A stretch of 64,000 bases of DNA from Pseudomonadota bacterium (GCA_022566735.1 JADFIG010000006.1:1-64000), one strand, 5' to 3'; shown: positions 7,814-16,866, counted from the stretch's first letter. Notes: generated from the letters alone by a model not told the origin. Translations and numbers: made by a program.

Positions 7814-9019
7814 ATGCTCGACAAACTCAACGTCATCCAGACCATGATGGCCGCCCTGGGCGCCGCGGCCGTGGCCATCACCGCGCTGGAGGGGGTGCTC
7901 ATCGGCCGTCGGGCGGGCGGGTGCCACGGCCGCGAGCCTTACGACTGGGCTGCCTTCTGGACCACCGTGCGCATCAACCTGTGGCGGGTGGTGGTGGAGG
8001 CCATCCCGATGGGGGCGGTGCTGGGCGCCTCGTTGCCCCTGGGCGACTGGATGTACGCCCACCGCCTGTGGACCGTGCCGATGGACTCGGCCTGGGGCTG
8101 GGTGGCGATGTTCTTCTGCACCGAGTTCTTCTATTACTGGATGCACCGCGCCGGCCACCGCATCCGCTGGTACTGGGCATCGCACCAGGTGCACCATTCG
8201 GGCAACCAGTACAACCTGGCCGCGGCCTTCCGCCAGTCGATCACCGGCAAGGTGACGGGGGGCTTCGTGTTCTTCGCGCCGCAGTGCCTGCTGGGCTTCT
8301 CGCCGGACGCGGTGCTGATCTCCTACGGGCTCAACCTCGTCTACCAGTTCTGGATCCACACCGACCTGGTGTCCAGGCTGGGCTGGATGGAGGGCGTCTT
8401 CAACACGCCTTCCGCGCACCGGGTGCACCACGCGGCCAACGTCGAGTACCTGGACTGCAACTACGGCGGCACCATCATGCTGTTCGACCGGCTGTTCGGC
8501 ACCTACGTGGCGGAGCGCGAGGGCGTGCCCATCCGCTACGGCCTGGTCAAGCCGCAGACCTCGCGCAGCGCCCTGTGGGTGTGCCTGGCCGAATGGGTGG
8601 CCATGCTGCGCGACCTGCGGCGCGCGCGGGGGCCGGGCGAGGTCCTGGGCCGGCTGTTCGGGCCGCCGGGGTGGGCGCCGGACGGCCAGGGCCTGAGCAC
8701 CGAGGGCCTGCGCCAGCAGATGCGGGCCCTGAGCGGCCGCGCCGAGGGGGTGCCACCCCTGTGGCTGCTGGAGGGGCGGGGACCGACCGGCTTTCAGCCG
8801 CGAGGCGGCCTTGCGGCAACGGATGTGAGCGGCGCGCGGCCTTGGGCGTCCGCGTTGCCGGCATCGCCCACGCAGGTGAGGGCCTCCAGGCGAGCCAGCC
8901 AGTGCAGGGCCTGCTCGCGGGTGTCGCCACACATCTCGGCGGAGGGCTGCAGCGAGCCGCAGACCGCCGGACGTTCGGGCCGCCCGAACAGGCGGCAGCG
9001 CAGGTCCGTGTCCAGCTGA
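7814..9019 (+). CDS. Sterol desaturase / fatty acid hydroxylase family protein
   Basis: Membrane di-iron oxygenase of the fatty acid hydroxylase superfamily; substrate unknown (lipid or sterol-like). The three histidine boxes are WMHRAGH, HQVHHSG and HRVHHAAN, which bind the two irons. Hydrophobic helices lie at the N-terminus ([17 protein letters not shown]), around [16 protein letters not shown] and after the second box ([13 protein letters not shown]). ATG 7814 starts the conserved N-terminal helix. The frame stays open to 9019 (401 residues), but the last 75 or so codons run antisense through the ykgJ-like gene and read as Arg/Ser-rich non-family sequence. The ancestral C-terminus was probably near 8770, after [14 protein letters not shown], with the original stop lost or shifted (see findings). 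Confidence 0.88.
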   Translation: MLDKLNVIQTMMAALGAAAVAITALEGVLIGRRAGGCHGREPYDWAAFWTTVRINLWRVVVEAIPMGAVLGASLPLGDWMYAHRLWTVPMDSAWGWVAMFFCTEFFYYWMHRAGHRIRWYWASHQVHHSGNQYNLAAAFRQSITGKVTGGFVFFAPQCLLGFSPDAVLISYGLNLVYQFWIHTDLVSRLGWMEGVFNTPSAHRVHHAANVEYLDCNYGGTIMLFDRLFGTYVAEREGVPIRYGLVKPQTSRSALWVCLAEWVAMLRDLRRARGPGEVLGRLFGPPGWAPDGQGLSTEGLRQQMRALSGRAEGVPPLWLLEGRGPTGFQPRGGLAATDVSGARPWASALPASPTQVRASRRASQCRACSRVSPHISAEGCSEPQTAGRSGRPNRRQRRSVSS

Positions 9020-9120
9020 GGGCAGGGCACGCCGGCGGGTTTGCCGTGAGGCAGGCCGGGCAGGGGGGAAGATATCGAGGGCGCGATGCAGCAGGCCGCG
9101 CAGCCGGGTCGGCAGTCCAT
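8794..9120 (-). CDS. YkgJ-family cysteine cluster protein
   Basis: Small cysteine-cluster protein (UPF0153/YkgJ family, CxxxCxxCC metal-binding motif), 108 residues. It opens [11 protein letters not shown], so C3, C7, C10 and C11 form the cluster. Further family features are [19 protein letters not shown] and [15 protein letters not shown], supplying more Cys. The family is thought to chelate Zn or Fe; function unknown. ATG 9120 is the only start that places the Cys motif at the N-terminus as in relatives. Its last 226 nt overlap the open frame of the convergent hydroxylase. Confidence 0.85.
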   Translation of the reverse strand: MDCRPGCAACCIAPSISSPLPGLPHGKPAGVPCPQLDTDLRCRLFGRPERPAVCGSLQPSAEMCGDTREQALHWLARLEALTCVGDAGNADAQGRAPLTSVAARPPRG

Positions 9121-9354
9121 GCGCGCATTGTGGGGCAGCCGGTGCCGCAACCCACGAGGCCGGCCAGGCCGCACACCGTGCCAGCAAAGGGATCCCTGAG
9201 TGAATCGTTCGCGATGACAGCGAATGACACCACTGTAGTGGGTTGGCATGACAATTTGTCGGGAGAAGGGCGCCGGGGCATTGGCCATGGCGCCCTCAGG
9301 CAGAGGTGTTGCCGCTAGAATGGAAGGTTGCCCAAAAATGAGGCAATCTGAACT

Positions 9355-9380
9355 GAAGGCCGGAACCGAAGGCCGGAACT
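9355..9380 (+). repeat. Two tandem 13-nt units before mnmG
   Basis: GAAGGCCGGAACC (9355-9367) is followed by GAAGGCCGGAACT (9368-9380), just ahead of the mnmG start at 9392. It lies in the leader; no function is evident. Confidence 0.5.
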
Positions 9381-9391
9381 GTGAGGCGCCC

Positions 9392-11494
9392 ATGCTGTAT
9401 CCCCAAGAATTTGACGTGATCGTGGTCGGGGGTGGCCACGCTGGCACCGAAGCGGCCCTGGCGGCCGCCCGCATGGGTTGCGCCACGCTGCTGCTGAGCC
9501 ACAACATCGAGACCCTGGGCCAGATGAGTTGCAACCCGTCGATCGGCGGGATCGGCAAGGGTCACCTGGTCAAGGAAGTCGATGCCCTGGGCGGGGCCAT
9601 GGCCGAAGCGACCGACGAGGGCGGCATCCAGTTCCGCATCCTCAATGCCAGCAAGGGGCCGGCCGTGCGTGCCACCCGCGCCCAGGCCGACCGCATCCTC
9701 TACAAGGCCGCCATCCGCCGCCGCCTGGAGAACCAGCCGAACCTGTGGCTGTTCCAGCAGGCCGTGGACGACCTGATGGTCGAGGGCGATGGCGAGGGCG
9801 CCCGCGTGGTGGGTGCCGTCACGCAGGTGGGCATCCGTTTCAGAGCGCGCACGGTGGTGCTGACCGCGGGCACCTTCCTGGACGGCCGCATCCACGTCGG
9901 GCTGCAGAACCACAGCGCCGGCCGCGCGGGCGACCCGCCAGCGGTGACGTTGTCGGCGCGCCTCAAGGAGCTCAAGCTGCCCCAGGGCCGCCTGAAGACG
10001 GGGACGCCGCCGCGCATCGACGGGCGCAGCATCGACTTCAGCCAACTCGGCGAGCAGCCGGGCGATGGCGTCGGTCGGGTGGGGCGCTGGGGTGCGTCGG
10101 CGCCCACGGGACCCGGGGTGCCGGTGTTCAGCTTCCTGGGTTCGCCCGAGCAGCACCCGCGCCAGCTGCCGTGCTGGATCACGCACACCAACCAGCGGAC
10201 GCACGACATCATCCGCTCCGGTTTCGACCGCAGCCCGATGTTCACCGGCGTGATCGAAGGGGTGGGGCCGCGTTACTGCCCGTCCATCGAGGACAAGATC
10301 AACCGCTTCGCCGACAAGGATTCGCACCAGATCTTCCTGGAGCCCGAGGGCCTGACGACGAACGAGTTCTACCCCAACGGCATCAGCACCTCGCTGCCCT
10401 TCGACATCCAGCTGGCGGCACTGCGCACCATGCCGGGTCTGGAGAACGCCTACATCCTGCGGCCGGGCTATGCCATCGAGTACGACTACTTCGACCCGCG
10501 TGAGCTGAAGTCGACCTTCGAGACCAAGGCCATCGGCGGCCTGTTTTTCGCAGGCCAGATCAACGGCACTACCGGCTACGAAGAGGCTGCGGCACAAGGC
10601 CTCTTCGCGGGCGTCAATGCCGCGCTGCAGGCCCAGGGCAAGGGCCCGTTCACCCTGCGCCGCGACCAGGCCTACCTGGGCGTGCTGGTGGACGACCTGA
10701 GCACCCAGGGCGTGACCGAGCCCTACCGCATGTTCACCAGCCGCGCGGAGTTCCGCCTGCAGCTGCGCGAGGACAACGCCGACATGCGCCTGACCGAACT
10801 GGGCCGCGAACTGGGCTTGGTGGATGACGTGCGTTGGGGCGCCTTCAACCGCAAGCGCGATGCGGTTTCACGTGAAACACAGCGCCTGCAGAACAGCTGG
10901 GCACGTCCGGCGACCCTGCCTGCCGAGGAGGCCGAGCGCTTGCTGGGCAAGGCCCTGGAGCGCGAGTACAAGCTGGCCGACCTGCTGCGTCGCCCCGGCG
11001 TGGCCTATGACCAGGTGGCCGAGGCCGGCAAGCTGGTCGCCGAGCGCCAGGCCGCCCTGCGTGCGGAAGGGGCCCGGGGCGTGGTCACCGAGGACGTGGG
11101 CTTGCCTGCGCACGTCGACCGCCAGACCCTGCATGCCGACCTGGGGGCGACGCTGGCCGACGCGGTGATCGAGCAGGTCGAGATCAGCATCAAGTACGCC
11201 GGCTACATCGACAAGCAGAACGAGGAGGTCGAGCGGGCCGCGGCCTACGAGCACCTCCGCCTGCCCGAGGAGTTGGACTACATGGCCGTGTCGGCGCTGA
11301 GCATCGAGGCGCGCCAGAAGCTCAACAAGCACCGCCCCGAGACGCTGGGCCAGGCCTCGCGCATTTCCGGCATCACGCCCGCGGCCATCTCCCTCTTGCT
11401 GATCCACCTGAAGAAGGGGCGCTTCAAGGGCTTTGCCACCGTGGCCGAGTCGGCCGGTGCGGCGGCGCCTGCGCAGGCGGTGGCCCGTTCCTGA
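9392..11494 (+). CDS. mnmG: tRNA uridine-5-carboxymethylaminomethyl modification enzyme MnmG (GidA)
   Basis: FAD enzyme that works with MnmE to install cmnm5 on the wobble uridine of several tRNAs, in the cytoplasm. It has 700 residues, longer than the usual 630-650. The FAD-binding [17 protein letters not shown] is at the N-terminus, followed by the family signature [18 protein letters not shown], catalytic-region [11 protein letters not shown], and [20 protein letters not shown]. The C-terminal helical MnmE-interaction part ends [11 protein letters not shown] plus an Ala-rich tail. ATG 9392 directly precedes the first FAD strand; upstream in-frame codons lack family similarity. A parS-like site lies inside the coding sequence at 10864-10879. 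It heads the partition region and rsmG follows. Confidence 0.97.
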   Translation: MLYPQEFDVIVVGGGHAGTEAALAAARMGCATLLLSHNIETLGQMSCNPSIGGIGKGHLVKEVDALGGAMAEATDEGGIQFRILNASKGPAVRATRAQADRILYKAAIRRRLENQPNLWLFQQAVDDLMVEGDGEGARVVGAVTQVGIRFRARTVVLTAGTFLDGRIHVGLQNHSAGRAGDPPAVTLSARLKELKLPQGRLKTGTPPRIDGRSIDFSQLGEQPGDGVGRVGRWGASAPTGPGVPVFSFLGSPEQHPRQLPCWITHTNQRTHDIIRSGFDRSPMFTGVIEGVGPRYCPSIEDKINRFADKDSHQIFLEPEGLTTNEFYPNGISTSLPFDIQLAALRTMPGLENAYILRPGYAIEYDYFDPRELKSTFETKAIGGLFFAGQINGTTGYEEAAAQGLFAGVNAALQAQGKGPFTLRRDQAYLGVLVDDLSTQGVTEPYRMFTSRAEFRLQLREDNADMRLTELGRELGLVDDVRWGAFNRKRDAVSRETQRLQNSWARPATLPAEEAERLLGKALEREYKLADLLRRPGVAYDQVAEAGKLVAERQAALRAEGARGVVTEDVGLPAHVDRQTLHADLGATLADAVIEQVEISIKYAGYIDKQNEEVERAAAYEHLRLPEELDYMAVSALSIEARQKLNKHRPETLGQASRISGITPAAISLLLIHLKKGRFKGFATVAESAGAAAPAQAVARS
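10864..10879. other. parS: parS centromere site 1 (inside mnmG)
   Basis: Contains the perfect 14-bp palindrome GTTTCACGTGAAAC (10865-10878). With flanks it matches the bacterial parS consensus TGTTTCACGTGAAACA at 15 of 16 positions. Such sites are the ParB loading sites and typically cluster near parAB and oriC. Confidence 0.9.
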
Positions 11495-11552
11495 AGCCGA
11501 TCCCTTGACCTTTGCCATCCGCCTTGCTGTTTTTCTTGCCCGCGATCTGCCC

Positions 11553-12302
11553 ATGAGCCGAAGCCCTTCCGGTCGTCCTTCCGCGCCTGCTGCCCGAGCT
11601 GTCACCAGGCCCGCCGCCCAACCCGTCCAGTGGAGCGAGTCCGAGTGGTTGGCGGCCATCCCGCCGGTGCTGGACGCCCTGGGGCTGGCGCTGAGCCCCG
11701 CGCAAGTCCAGCAGTTGGCGGCCTACATGGGCTTGCTGAGCCACTGGAACGCGACCTTCAACCTGACGGCGCTGCGCAGCGCGCCGGACATGCTCAGCCA
11801 CCATCTGGCCGACTGTCTGGCGGTCCTGCCGTCCTTGGTGGCCCAAGTGCGCGAGCGCTGGGCCGGGCGGGCGGAGGAGGGTGGCTTGCGCGTGCTGGAC
11901 GTGGGCAGTGGCGGCGGCCTGCCCGGGGTGGTGCTGGCCATCTGCAGCCCTGCGTTGCGGGTCAGCTGTGTGGACACCGTGGGCAAGAAGGCCGCCTTCA
12001 TCCGCCAGGTGGCGGCCGAGTTGCGCCTGGGTCAGCTCCGTGGGGAGCATGCCCGGGTCGAGCAGTTGCCCGGCCGTTACGACCTCATCACTTCGCGGGC
12101 CTTTGCCTCGCTGGAGGATTTTGTCCGCCTGACCCGGCAGCAGCTGGCGCCTGGCGGCGTCTGGATGGCCATGAAGGGCAAGCTCCCGGACGAGGAGCTG
12201 AAGGCGTTGCCTCAGGACGTGGAAGTGTTCCACGTGGAACATCTGGCGGTGCCGGGCCTGGATGCCGAGCGCTGCCTGATCTGGATGCGACCACGGACGT
12301 GA
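11553..12302 (+). CDS. rsmG: 16S rRNA (guanine527-N7)-methyltransferase RsmG
   Basis: SAM-dependent methyltransferase (GidB) making m7G527 in 16S rRNA. It has 249 residues against about 207 in E. coli; the extra is a Ser/Ala/Pro N-terminal extension of about 30 residues. Family landmarks are GLLSHWNATFNLTALR, the SAM motif VLDVGSGGGLPGVVLA, CVDTVGKKAAFIRQVA, and DLITSRAFASLEDFV. ATG 11553 is used because the frame upstream overlaps the end of mnmG and has no family match. Another parS-like palindrome sits in its 3' end (12226-12241). Confidence 0.95.
   Translation: MSRSPSGRPSAPAARAVTRPAAQPVQWSESEWLAAIPPVLDALGLALSPAQVQQLAAYMGLLSHWNATFNLTALRSAPDMLSHHLADCLAVLPSLVAQVRERWAGRAEEGGLRVLDVGSGGGLPGVVLAICSPALRVSCVDTVGKKAAFIRQVAAELRLGQLRGEHARVEQLPGRYDLITSRAFASLEDFVRLTRQQLAPGGVWMAMKGKLPDEELKALPQDVEVFHVEHLAVPGLDAERCLIWMRPRT
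12226..12241. other. parS: parS-like site 2 (inside rsmG)
   Basis: TGTTCCACGTGGAACA is a perfect 16-bp palindrome. It is the C/G-substituted form of parS (TT[T/C]CACGTG[A/G]AA), a variant known from Pseudomonas-type parS. It lies 1.0 kb before parA. Confidence 0.8.
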
Positions 12303-12426
12303 TGCCGGCCCATCCATCACCAGCGAGCAGCACCACCGGCGTCCAACCACAGCGCGGGGCGACTCCCGCGCCTGGGCGAGGATAATCAAGGCGTTGGAGG
12401 CCGATGGCCTGCCCGTGTTTGTGGAG

Positions 12427-13248
12427 ATGCGCTTGTCCCGTTCATTGACGATCCTTCGCCGAGCGCCCGCACGGGTTCGCCCTGCTCTGGGCCTGTTTGC
12501 CGCGCCTGTGCTCACGCGCTGGGTGTGGGCCTTGGGGGGCGTGGCGTTCGCGCTCGGTGGCCTGTCCGGTGAGGTGCTGGCGGTCCCAGCCAGGGCGGTG
12601 GCCGCTGCGCCTCAGGCGGTGTCCTCCGCGGTGCAGGTGCCCGCGCCGGTCTACCTGCCTGAGGCGCCGCACGACCTCAGCGCGCCTCCGTCCGTGGAGG
12701 TGGCGACGCCCGAGCGCACCCGCAGCCTTGTTTCACGTGAAACCACGCCGTCGCGGCCCAGGGCGGGCGTGGGTGGGGTGGCGGATGGGTCTGCCGATGC
12801 GGCAGGTAAGGGCCGTGTCGCGTCACGCCAGCAGGCGCGCACCCCGTCTCGGCGCGACACCCGGGCGGAGCAGGCCTCGCTTGTCGGACCGGGTCGCACC
12901 AGGAAGCGTCTGGCGCTGCCGGTCACGCCACAGGGTGCCCTGCAGCGCAGCGACGCGCACCGCCAGGCACATGCCGGGGCCGCCGTGGCGAAGCGCAAGG
13001 CGATGGCGCCAGCCGGCGTTCACGCTCCGAGCAAGGCTGTCACGAAAACGGCAGGGACATCCCGCGGCCTGGGCGCCACCCAGGGCACGCGCGCCAAGGC
13101 CGGACGTTCGGCGAAGGCGCAGGGCTCGGTTCAGGCGCGCACCCGGCGGATGCCTGAGCGCAGCGCGGCATCCCGGGCCGGGCTGCGGCGCGGTGCCGCC
13201 GCATCGCACGCAAGCCTGACCCCGGATCGTCCGGGGCACAAGCGATAA
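12427..13248 (+). CDS. Hypothetical Ala/Arg-rich protein ahead of parA
   Basis: No family recognised. The 273-residue frame from ATG 12427 begins with a basic N-terminus and a hydrophobic segment (WVWALGGVAFALGGLSGEVL) that could be a signal peptide or membrane anchor. Everything after about residue 65 is low-complexity Ala, Arg, Ser, Thr and Pro with no secondary-structure signature (for example SRPRAGVGGVADGSADAAG). parA starts 8 nt after its stop, and parS site 3 lies within it. It may be a fast-evolving exported basic protein, or a chance open frame over the parS region. Upstream ATG 12394 is possible but adds nothing conserved. Confidence 0.4.
   Translation: MRLSRSLTILRRAPARVRPALGLFAAPVLTRWVWALGGVAFALGGLSGEVLAVPARAVAAAPQAVSSAVQVPAPVYLPEAPHDLSAPPSVEVATPERTRSLVSRETTPSRPRAGVGGVADGSADAAGKGRVASRQQARTPSRRDTRAEQASLVGPGRTRKRLALPVTPQGALQRSDAHRQAHAGAAVAKRKAMAPAGVHAPSKAVTKTAGTSRGLGATQGTRAKAGRSAKAQGSVQARTRRMPERSAASRAGLRRGAAASHASLTPDRPGHKR
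12729..12744. other. parS: parS centromere site 3 (upstream of parA)
   Basis: Contains the perfect 14-bp palindrome GTTTCACGTGAAAC (12730-12743); 15 of 16 match to the parS consensus. It lies about 510 bp before the parA start. Confidence 0.9.
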
Positions 13249-13255
13249 TCCCGCC

Positions 13256-14080
13256 ATGCCGCACATCTTCTGCATCGCCAACCAAAAGGGCGGGGTGGGC
13301 AAGACCACCACCACCGTCAACCTGGCGGCCGGTCTGGCCCAGATCGGCCAGCGCGTCCTCATCATCGACCTCGACCCCCAGGGCAATGCCACCATGGGTT
13401 CGGGCGTGGACAAGCGCACCCTGGCCCACAGCGTCTACGATGTGCTGCTGGAAGATGTCAGCATCGCGGAAGCCCGCGTGCACAGCGAGAAGGCGGGCTA
13501 CGACGTGCTCGGCGCCAACCGCGAACTGGCCGGTGCCGAGGTGGAACTGGTCAACCTGGAGCGCCGCGACCGGCGCCTGAAGACGGCCATCGAGGCCGCC
13601 GCGGCCGACCACGACTTCGTGCTCATCGACTGCCCACCGTCCCTGAGCCTGCTCACGCTCAATGGCCTGACCTGCGCCCACGGCGTGATCGTGCCCATGC
13701 AGTGCGAGTACTTCGCGCTCGAAGGCCTGACCGACCTGGTCAACACGGTCAAGCAGGTGCACGCCAACCTCAACCGCGAGCTGCAGCTCATCGGCCTGCT
13801 GCGCGTCATGTTCGACCCGCGCATCACCTTGCAGCAGCAGGTCAGCGACCAGCTCAAGGCGCACTTCGGCGACAAGGTGTTCGACACCGTCATCCCGCGC
13901 AATGTGCGCCTGGCCGAGGCACCCAGCTACGGCCTGCCCGGCGTGGTGTTCGACCCGGCCTCCAAGGGCGCCCAGGCCTTCGTGTCCTTCGCCGAAGAGT
14001 TGGTGCGCCGCGTCGCGAGTGGACAGCCCGCAACGGCCGCTGCGCCTGCGCCGGCGGCGACCCCCGCGCCGCAAGCCTGA
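13256..14080 (+). CDS. parA: Chromosome-partitioning ATPase ParA (Soj)
   Basis: Dimeric ATPase that binds DNA non-specifically and moves ParB-parS complexes during origin segregation. It has 274 residues. The deviant Walker A loop KGGVGKTTTTVNLAAGLA lies near residues 10-27, with the signature Lys in KGG. It is followed by IIDLDPQGNATMGSG (switch I) and FVLIDCPPSLSLLTLNGL (Walker B). The chain ends in an Ala/Pro tail. The N-terminus lacks the extra DNA-binding domain of plasmid ParA, so this is the short chromosomal type. ATG 13256 is the only sensible start. parB is not adjacent: an antisense kinase gene lies between (see findings). Confidence 0.96.
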   Translation: MPHIFCIANQKGGVGKTTTTVNLAAGLAQIGQRVLIIDLDPQGNATMGSGVDKRTLAHSVYDVLLEDVSIAEARVHSEKAGYDVLGANRELAGAEVELVNLERRDRRLKTAIEAAAADHDFVLIDCPPSLSLLTLNGLTCAHGVIVPMQCEYFALEGLTDLVNTVKQVHANLNRELQLIGLLRVMFDPRITLQQQVSDQLKAHFGDKVFDTVIPRNVRLAEAPSYGLPGVVFDPASKGAQAFVSFAEELVRRVASGQPATAAAPAPAATPAPQA

Positions 14081-14089
14081 CGGCACCGG

Positions 14090-15817
14090 TCAGGCCGCGG
14101 GCACGGGCCCCTGAACCTGCGCGAGTTGCTCGTCGAGGCAGCGCAGCAGGGCGGTGACGTCCAGCGGCTTGGTCAGGTAGGCGCGAAAGCCGTGCGCCCG
14201 CGCCGCCTGGATCCGGTCGGGCATGGCATCGGCGGACAGCGCCACCCGCGGGATGTCGCGCGTGGCCTCGTCGCCGTCCAGGGCCTGGGCCAGCGCCAGG
14301 CCGCTCATGTCGCCCAGGTGCATGTCCACCAGCATCAGGTCGGGCCGCTGGCGCCGGGCCAGCTCCAGCGCGCGCTGGCCGTTGGTGGCCACGCGCAGTT
14401 GCCAGTGCGGGCGCAGCTTGACCACCTGGTGCACCAGCGCGATGTTCACCTCGTGGTCTTCGGCATAGAGGATGGTGGCTGGGCGGCTTGGCGCGGCCGT
14501 GGTGTTGTCCTGGGGTGAGGGGGCGTCGGCGTCGACGGGGCGCTCGGCCACGGGCAAGGTCAGCGTCACCGCGGTGCCTTGGCCCACGGTGCTGTCCACC
14601 GCCAGCCGCCCGCCCATCAGGCGCACCAGCTTGTCGACGATGACCAGGCCGATGCCTGTGCCCTCGATGCCTGTCTGCTCCACGCCCAGCCGGTTGAAGG
14701 GCTGGAAGAGCTGCGCGCGCTGGGCCTCGCTCATGCCGATGCCGGTGTCGCGCACGGTGATGGCGACCTCGGGCGCCTTGCCGTCCTGAGGCACGGGCGC
14801 CACGGTCAGTCTGACCTGGCCGCCCTGGCGGTTGTACTTGATGGCATTGCTCAGCAGATTCACCAGCACCTGGCGCAGCCGCACCCGGTCGGCCTGCACC
14901 GTCAGCGGCGGGGAAGGCTCCGGCGGGCGCAACTGCACCCCGGCCTTGCGTGCCAGGCTGCCCACCAGCTCTTGGGCCTCGTCGACGACGCTGCCGACGT
15001 CCTGCGGCTCCAGCAGCAAGGGCAGGGCGCCGGCCTCGATGCGCGAGAGGTCCAGCACATCGCCCAGGATGGACAGCAGGTGCTGCCCGGCCTGCTCGAT
15101 GAGCCTGACGCGGCGGCGGTGCTCGGCGGTGAAGACGTGGCTGGGATCCATCTCCAGCAGCTGCGCAAAGCCGATCACGGCGTTCAGCGGGGTGCGCAGC
15201 TCGTGGCTCATGCGCGAGAGGAAGTCGTTCTTGGCCTGGCTGGCCTGCTCGGCCGTGCGCGCGGCGATCAGGGCCTCGGCATAGAGCTTCTGCTCGGTCA
15301 CGTCCTGCACATAGCCGTACCAGGCGGTGCGGCCGTCGGGGCCCTCGCGCAACGCCACCGACTGCCCCGCCATCCAGCGCAGGCCTTTGACGGGCAGCAG
15401 CACGCGGTACTCGTAGCGCGCCACCTTGCCGGCCGCGGTGGGCACGGTGGCGCTCAGGCGCTTGACGGCCGGCAGGTCGTCGGGGTGGATGCGTTCGTAG
15501 TGCGAGTCCCAGTCCAGCGCCTCGGGGCGGCTGGCGTCGAGCTCGTAGAGCTCGGCCGCGCGCTGGCTGATGTAGTGCAGGTGGAAGCGGCCGTCCTCGC
15601 CCACCACGCCTTTGAAGAGCACGCCGGGGATGTGCTGGCTCAGGCTCTGCAGCAGGCCTTCGCGGGCGTGCAGGCGCTGCTGGGTCTGCGCCAGCTGTGC
15701 GCGCAACGCCGCCACCTCTTGCTGCAAGGCAGCCAGCGCGGGGCCATCGCCCGCGCTGGGGGCGGTCGCCTGGGCGCTGTCAGTGGAAGGGGGGGACTGC
15801 GAGGACATCACCCCCAT
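14090..15817 (-). CDS. PAS-type hybrid sensor histidine kinase / response regulator
   Basis: Soluble two-component hybrid kinase of 575 residues, no transmembrane segment. An N-terminal coiled-coil stretch (residues 28-60, LQQEVAALRAQLAQTQQRL) is followed by a PAS domain (about 65-180), HisKA with phospho-acceptor H205 in RMSHELRTPL, HATPase (N-box NLLSNAIKYN, G1 DTGIGM, G2 GTGIGL), and a C-terminal receiver (about 450-570, acceptor Asp in LVDMHLGDMSG and Lys in YLTKPLD). The partner output and signal are unknown. ATG 15817 is chosen; ATG 15808 is equally possible. It is encoded antisense between parA (10 nt away, convergent) and parB (118 nt, divergent). It resembles the kinase at 18274 throughout. 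Confidence 0.93.
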   Translation of the reverse strand: MGVMSSQSPPSTDSAQATAPSAGDGPALAALQQEVAALRAQLAQTQQRLHAREGLLQSLSQHIPGVLFKGVVGEDGRFHLHYISQRAAELYELDASRPEALDWDSHYERIHPDDLPAVKRLSATVPTAAGKVARYEYRVLLPVKGLRWMAGQSVALREGPDGRTAWYGYVQDVTEQKLYAEALIAARTAEQASQAKNDFLSRMSHELRTPLNAVIGFAQLLEMDPSHVFTAEHRRRVRLIEQAGQHLLSILGDVLDLSRIEAGALPLLLEPQDVGSVVDEAQELVGSLARKAGVQLRPPEPSPPLTVQADRVRLRQVLVNLLSNAIKYNRQGGQVRLTVAPVPQDGKAPEVAITVRDTGIGMSEAQRAQLFQPFNRLGVEQTGIEGTGIGLVIVDKLVRLMGGRLAVDSTVGQGTAVTLTLPVAERPVDADAPSPQDNTTAAPSRPATILYAEDHEVNIALVHQVVKLRPHWQLRVATNGQRALELARRQRPDLMLVDMHLGDMSGLALAQALDGDEATRDIPRVALSADAMPDRIQAARAHGFRAYLTKPLDVTALLRCLDEQLAQVQGPVPAA

Positions 15818-15935
15818 GTTGTCGGACAAATCGCGACAGGGTGGAGAGAGGGACGACCCGCATGCCGTGCCCCGTCGAACCACATGTCGCACCCACCAGC
15901 GGGAAACGCGACGGAAACCGCGGACAATCACCCCC

Positions 15936-16841
15936 ATGGCGACCAAGAAATCCAAAGGCCTGGGCATGGGCCTGGAGGCCCTGCTGGGCCCCAAAGTCAG
16001 CGACAACCCCAACTCCGGCGCATCCACCGGCGGCAGCCCCTCGGTGCTGCGTCTGGACCTGCTGCAGCCCGGCAAGTACCAGCCGCGCACGCGCATGGAC
16101 GAGGGCTCGCTGTACGAGCTGGCCGAGAGCATCAAGGCCCAGGGCGTCATGCAGCCCATCCTGGTGCGCCCGGTGGGTGCGGGCAAGTACGAGATCATCG
16201 CCGGTGAGCGCCGCTCGCGCGCGGCGAAGCTGGCGGGGCTGGCCGAGGTGCCGGTGCTGGTCAAGGACGTGCCCGACGAGGCCGCCGCGGCCATGGCCCT
16301 GATCGAGAACATCCAGCGCGAAGACCTCAACCCGCTGGAAGAGGCCCAGGGCCTGCAGCGCCTGACCGCCGAGTTCGGCCTCACGCACGAGCAGGCCGCC
16401 CAGGCCGTGGGCCGCTCGCGCAGCGCCGCCTCCAACCTGCTGCGCCTGCTCAACCTGGCCGAGCCGGTGCAGGGCATGCTGATGGCCGGTGACATCGACA
16501 TGGGCCACGCCCGCGCCTTGTTGCCGCTGGACAAGGCCGTGCAGATCACCACCGCCCACGAGGTGGTGGCCAGGAAGCTCAATGTGCGCGAGACCGAAAA
16601 ACTCGTCACCAAGGTGCAGGGCGCCGGCCGCCAGGCCCCGCTGCTGCGCGTCAAGGGCGAGAAGTCCCGCGACGTGCTGCGCCTGGAAGAGCAGCTGTCT
16701 GACTTGCTGACAGCGCAAGTGAGCATTCACATCAAGCGCAAGACCAAGCGCGGCGAGCAGGGCGAGGTCACCATCCAGTTCGGCAGCCTGGAGGAGCTCA
16801 ACGGCGTGATCGACAAGCTGCGCGGCGGCCCCGAGGCCTGA
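15936..16841 (+). CDS. parB: Chromosome-partitioning protein ParB (Spo0J)
   Basis: CTP-dependent DNA clamp that loads at parS and spreads; partner of ParA. It has 301 residues. The ParA-interaction motif GLGMGLEALLG is at residues 8-18. The ParB/Srx N-domain holds GKYQPRTRMD and the CTP-binding IIAGERRSRAAKLAG, plus ALIENIQREDLNPLEEA. The helix-turn-helix for parS is LTHEQAAQAVGRSRSAASNLL, and a C-terminal dimerisation part ends LNGVIDKLRGG. ATG 15936 (MATKKSKGLG) is the standard start. Because the gene before it is antisense, parB must have its own promoter in 15818-15935 or be read through from parA against the kinase gene. Confidence 0.96.
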   Translation: MATKKSKGLGMGLEALLGPKVSDNPNSGASTGGSPSVLRLDLLQPGKYQPRTRMDEGSLYELAESIKAQGVMQPILVRPVGAGKYEIIAGERRSRAAKLAGLAEVPVLVKDVPDEAAAAMALIENIQREDLNPLEEAQGLQRLTAEFGLTHEQAAQAVGRSRSAASNLLRLLNLAEPVQGMLMAGDIDMGHARALLPLDKAVQITTAHEVVARKLNVRETEKLVTKVQGAGRQAPLLRVKGEKSRDVLRLEEQLSDLLTAQVSIHIKRKTKRGEQGEVTIQFGSLEELNGVIDKLRGGPEA

Positions 16842-16866
16842 GCCCGGCGCACGCTGCCGATTTGCC

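Noticed and set aside
9229-9242. CCACTGTAGTGG palindrome before mnmG as an operator
   Set aside because: A 5-bp arm is too short to separate from chance in a 64-kb window, and no promoter element is aligned with it.
15807-15938. 12-bp repeat ATCACCCCCATG at 15807 and 15927, considered as a target-site duplication of an inserted kinase gene
   Set aside because: The two copies do not flank the kinase gene: both lie at its 5' side, 120 nt apart. They are probably similar start-region sequence by chance.
15818-16726. Extension of the kinase gene upstream through parB
   Set aside because: The added residues are antisense to parB and low-complexity Ser/Arg; coding signal begins at MGV/MSS near 15817.
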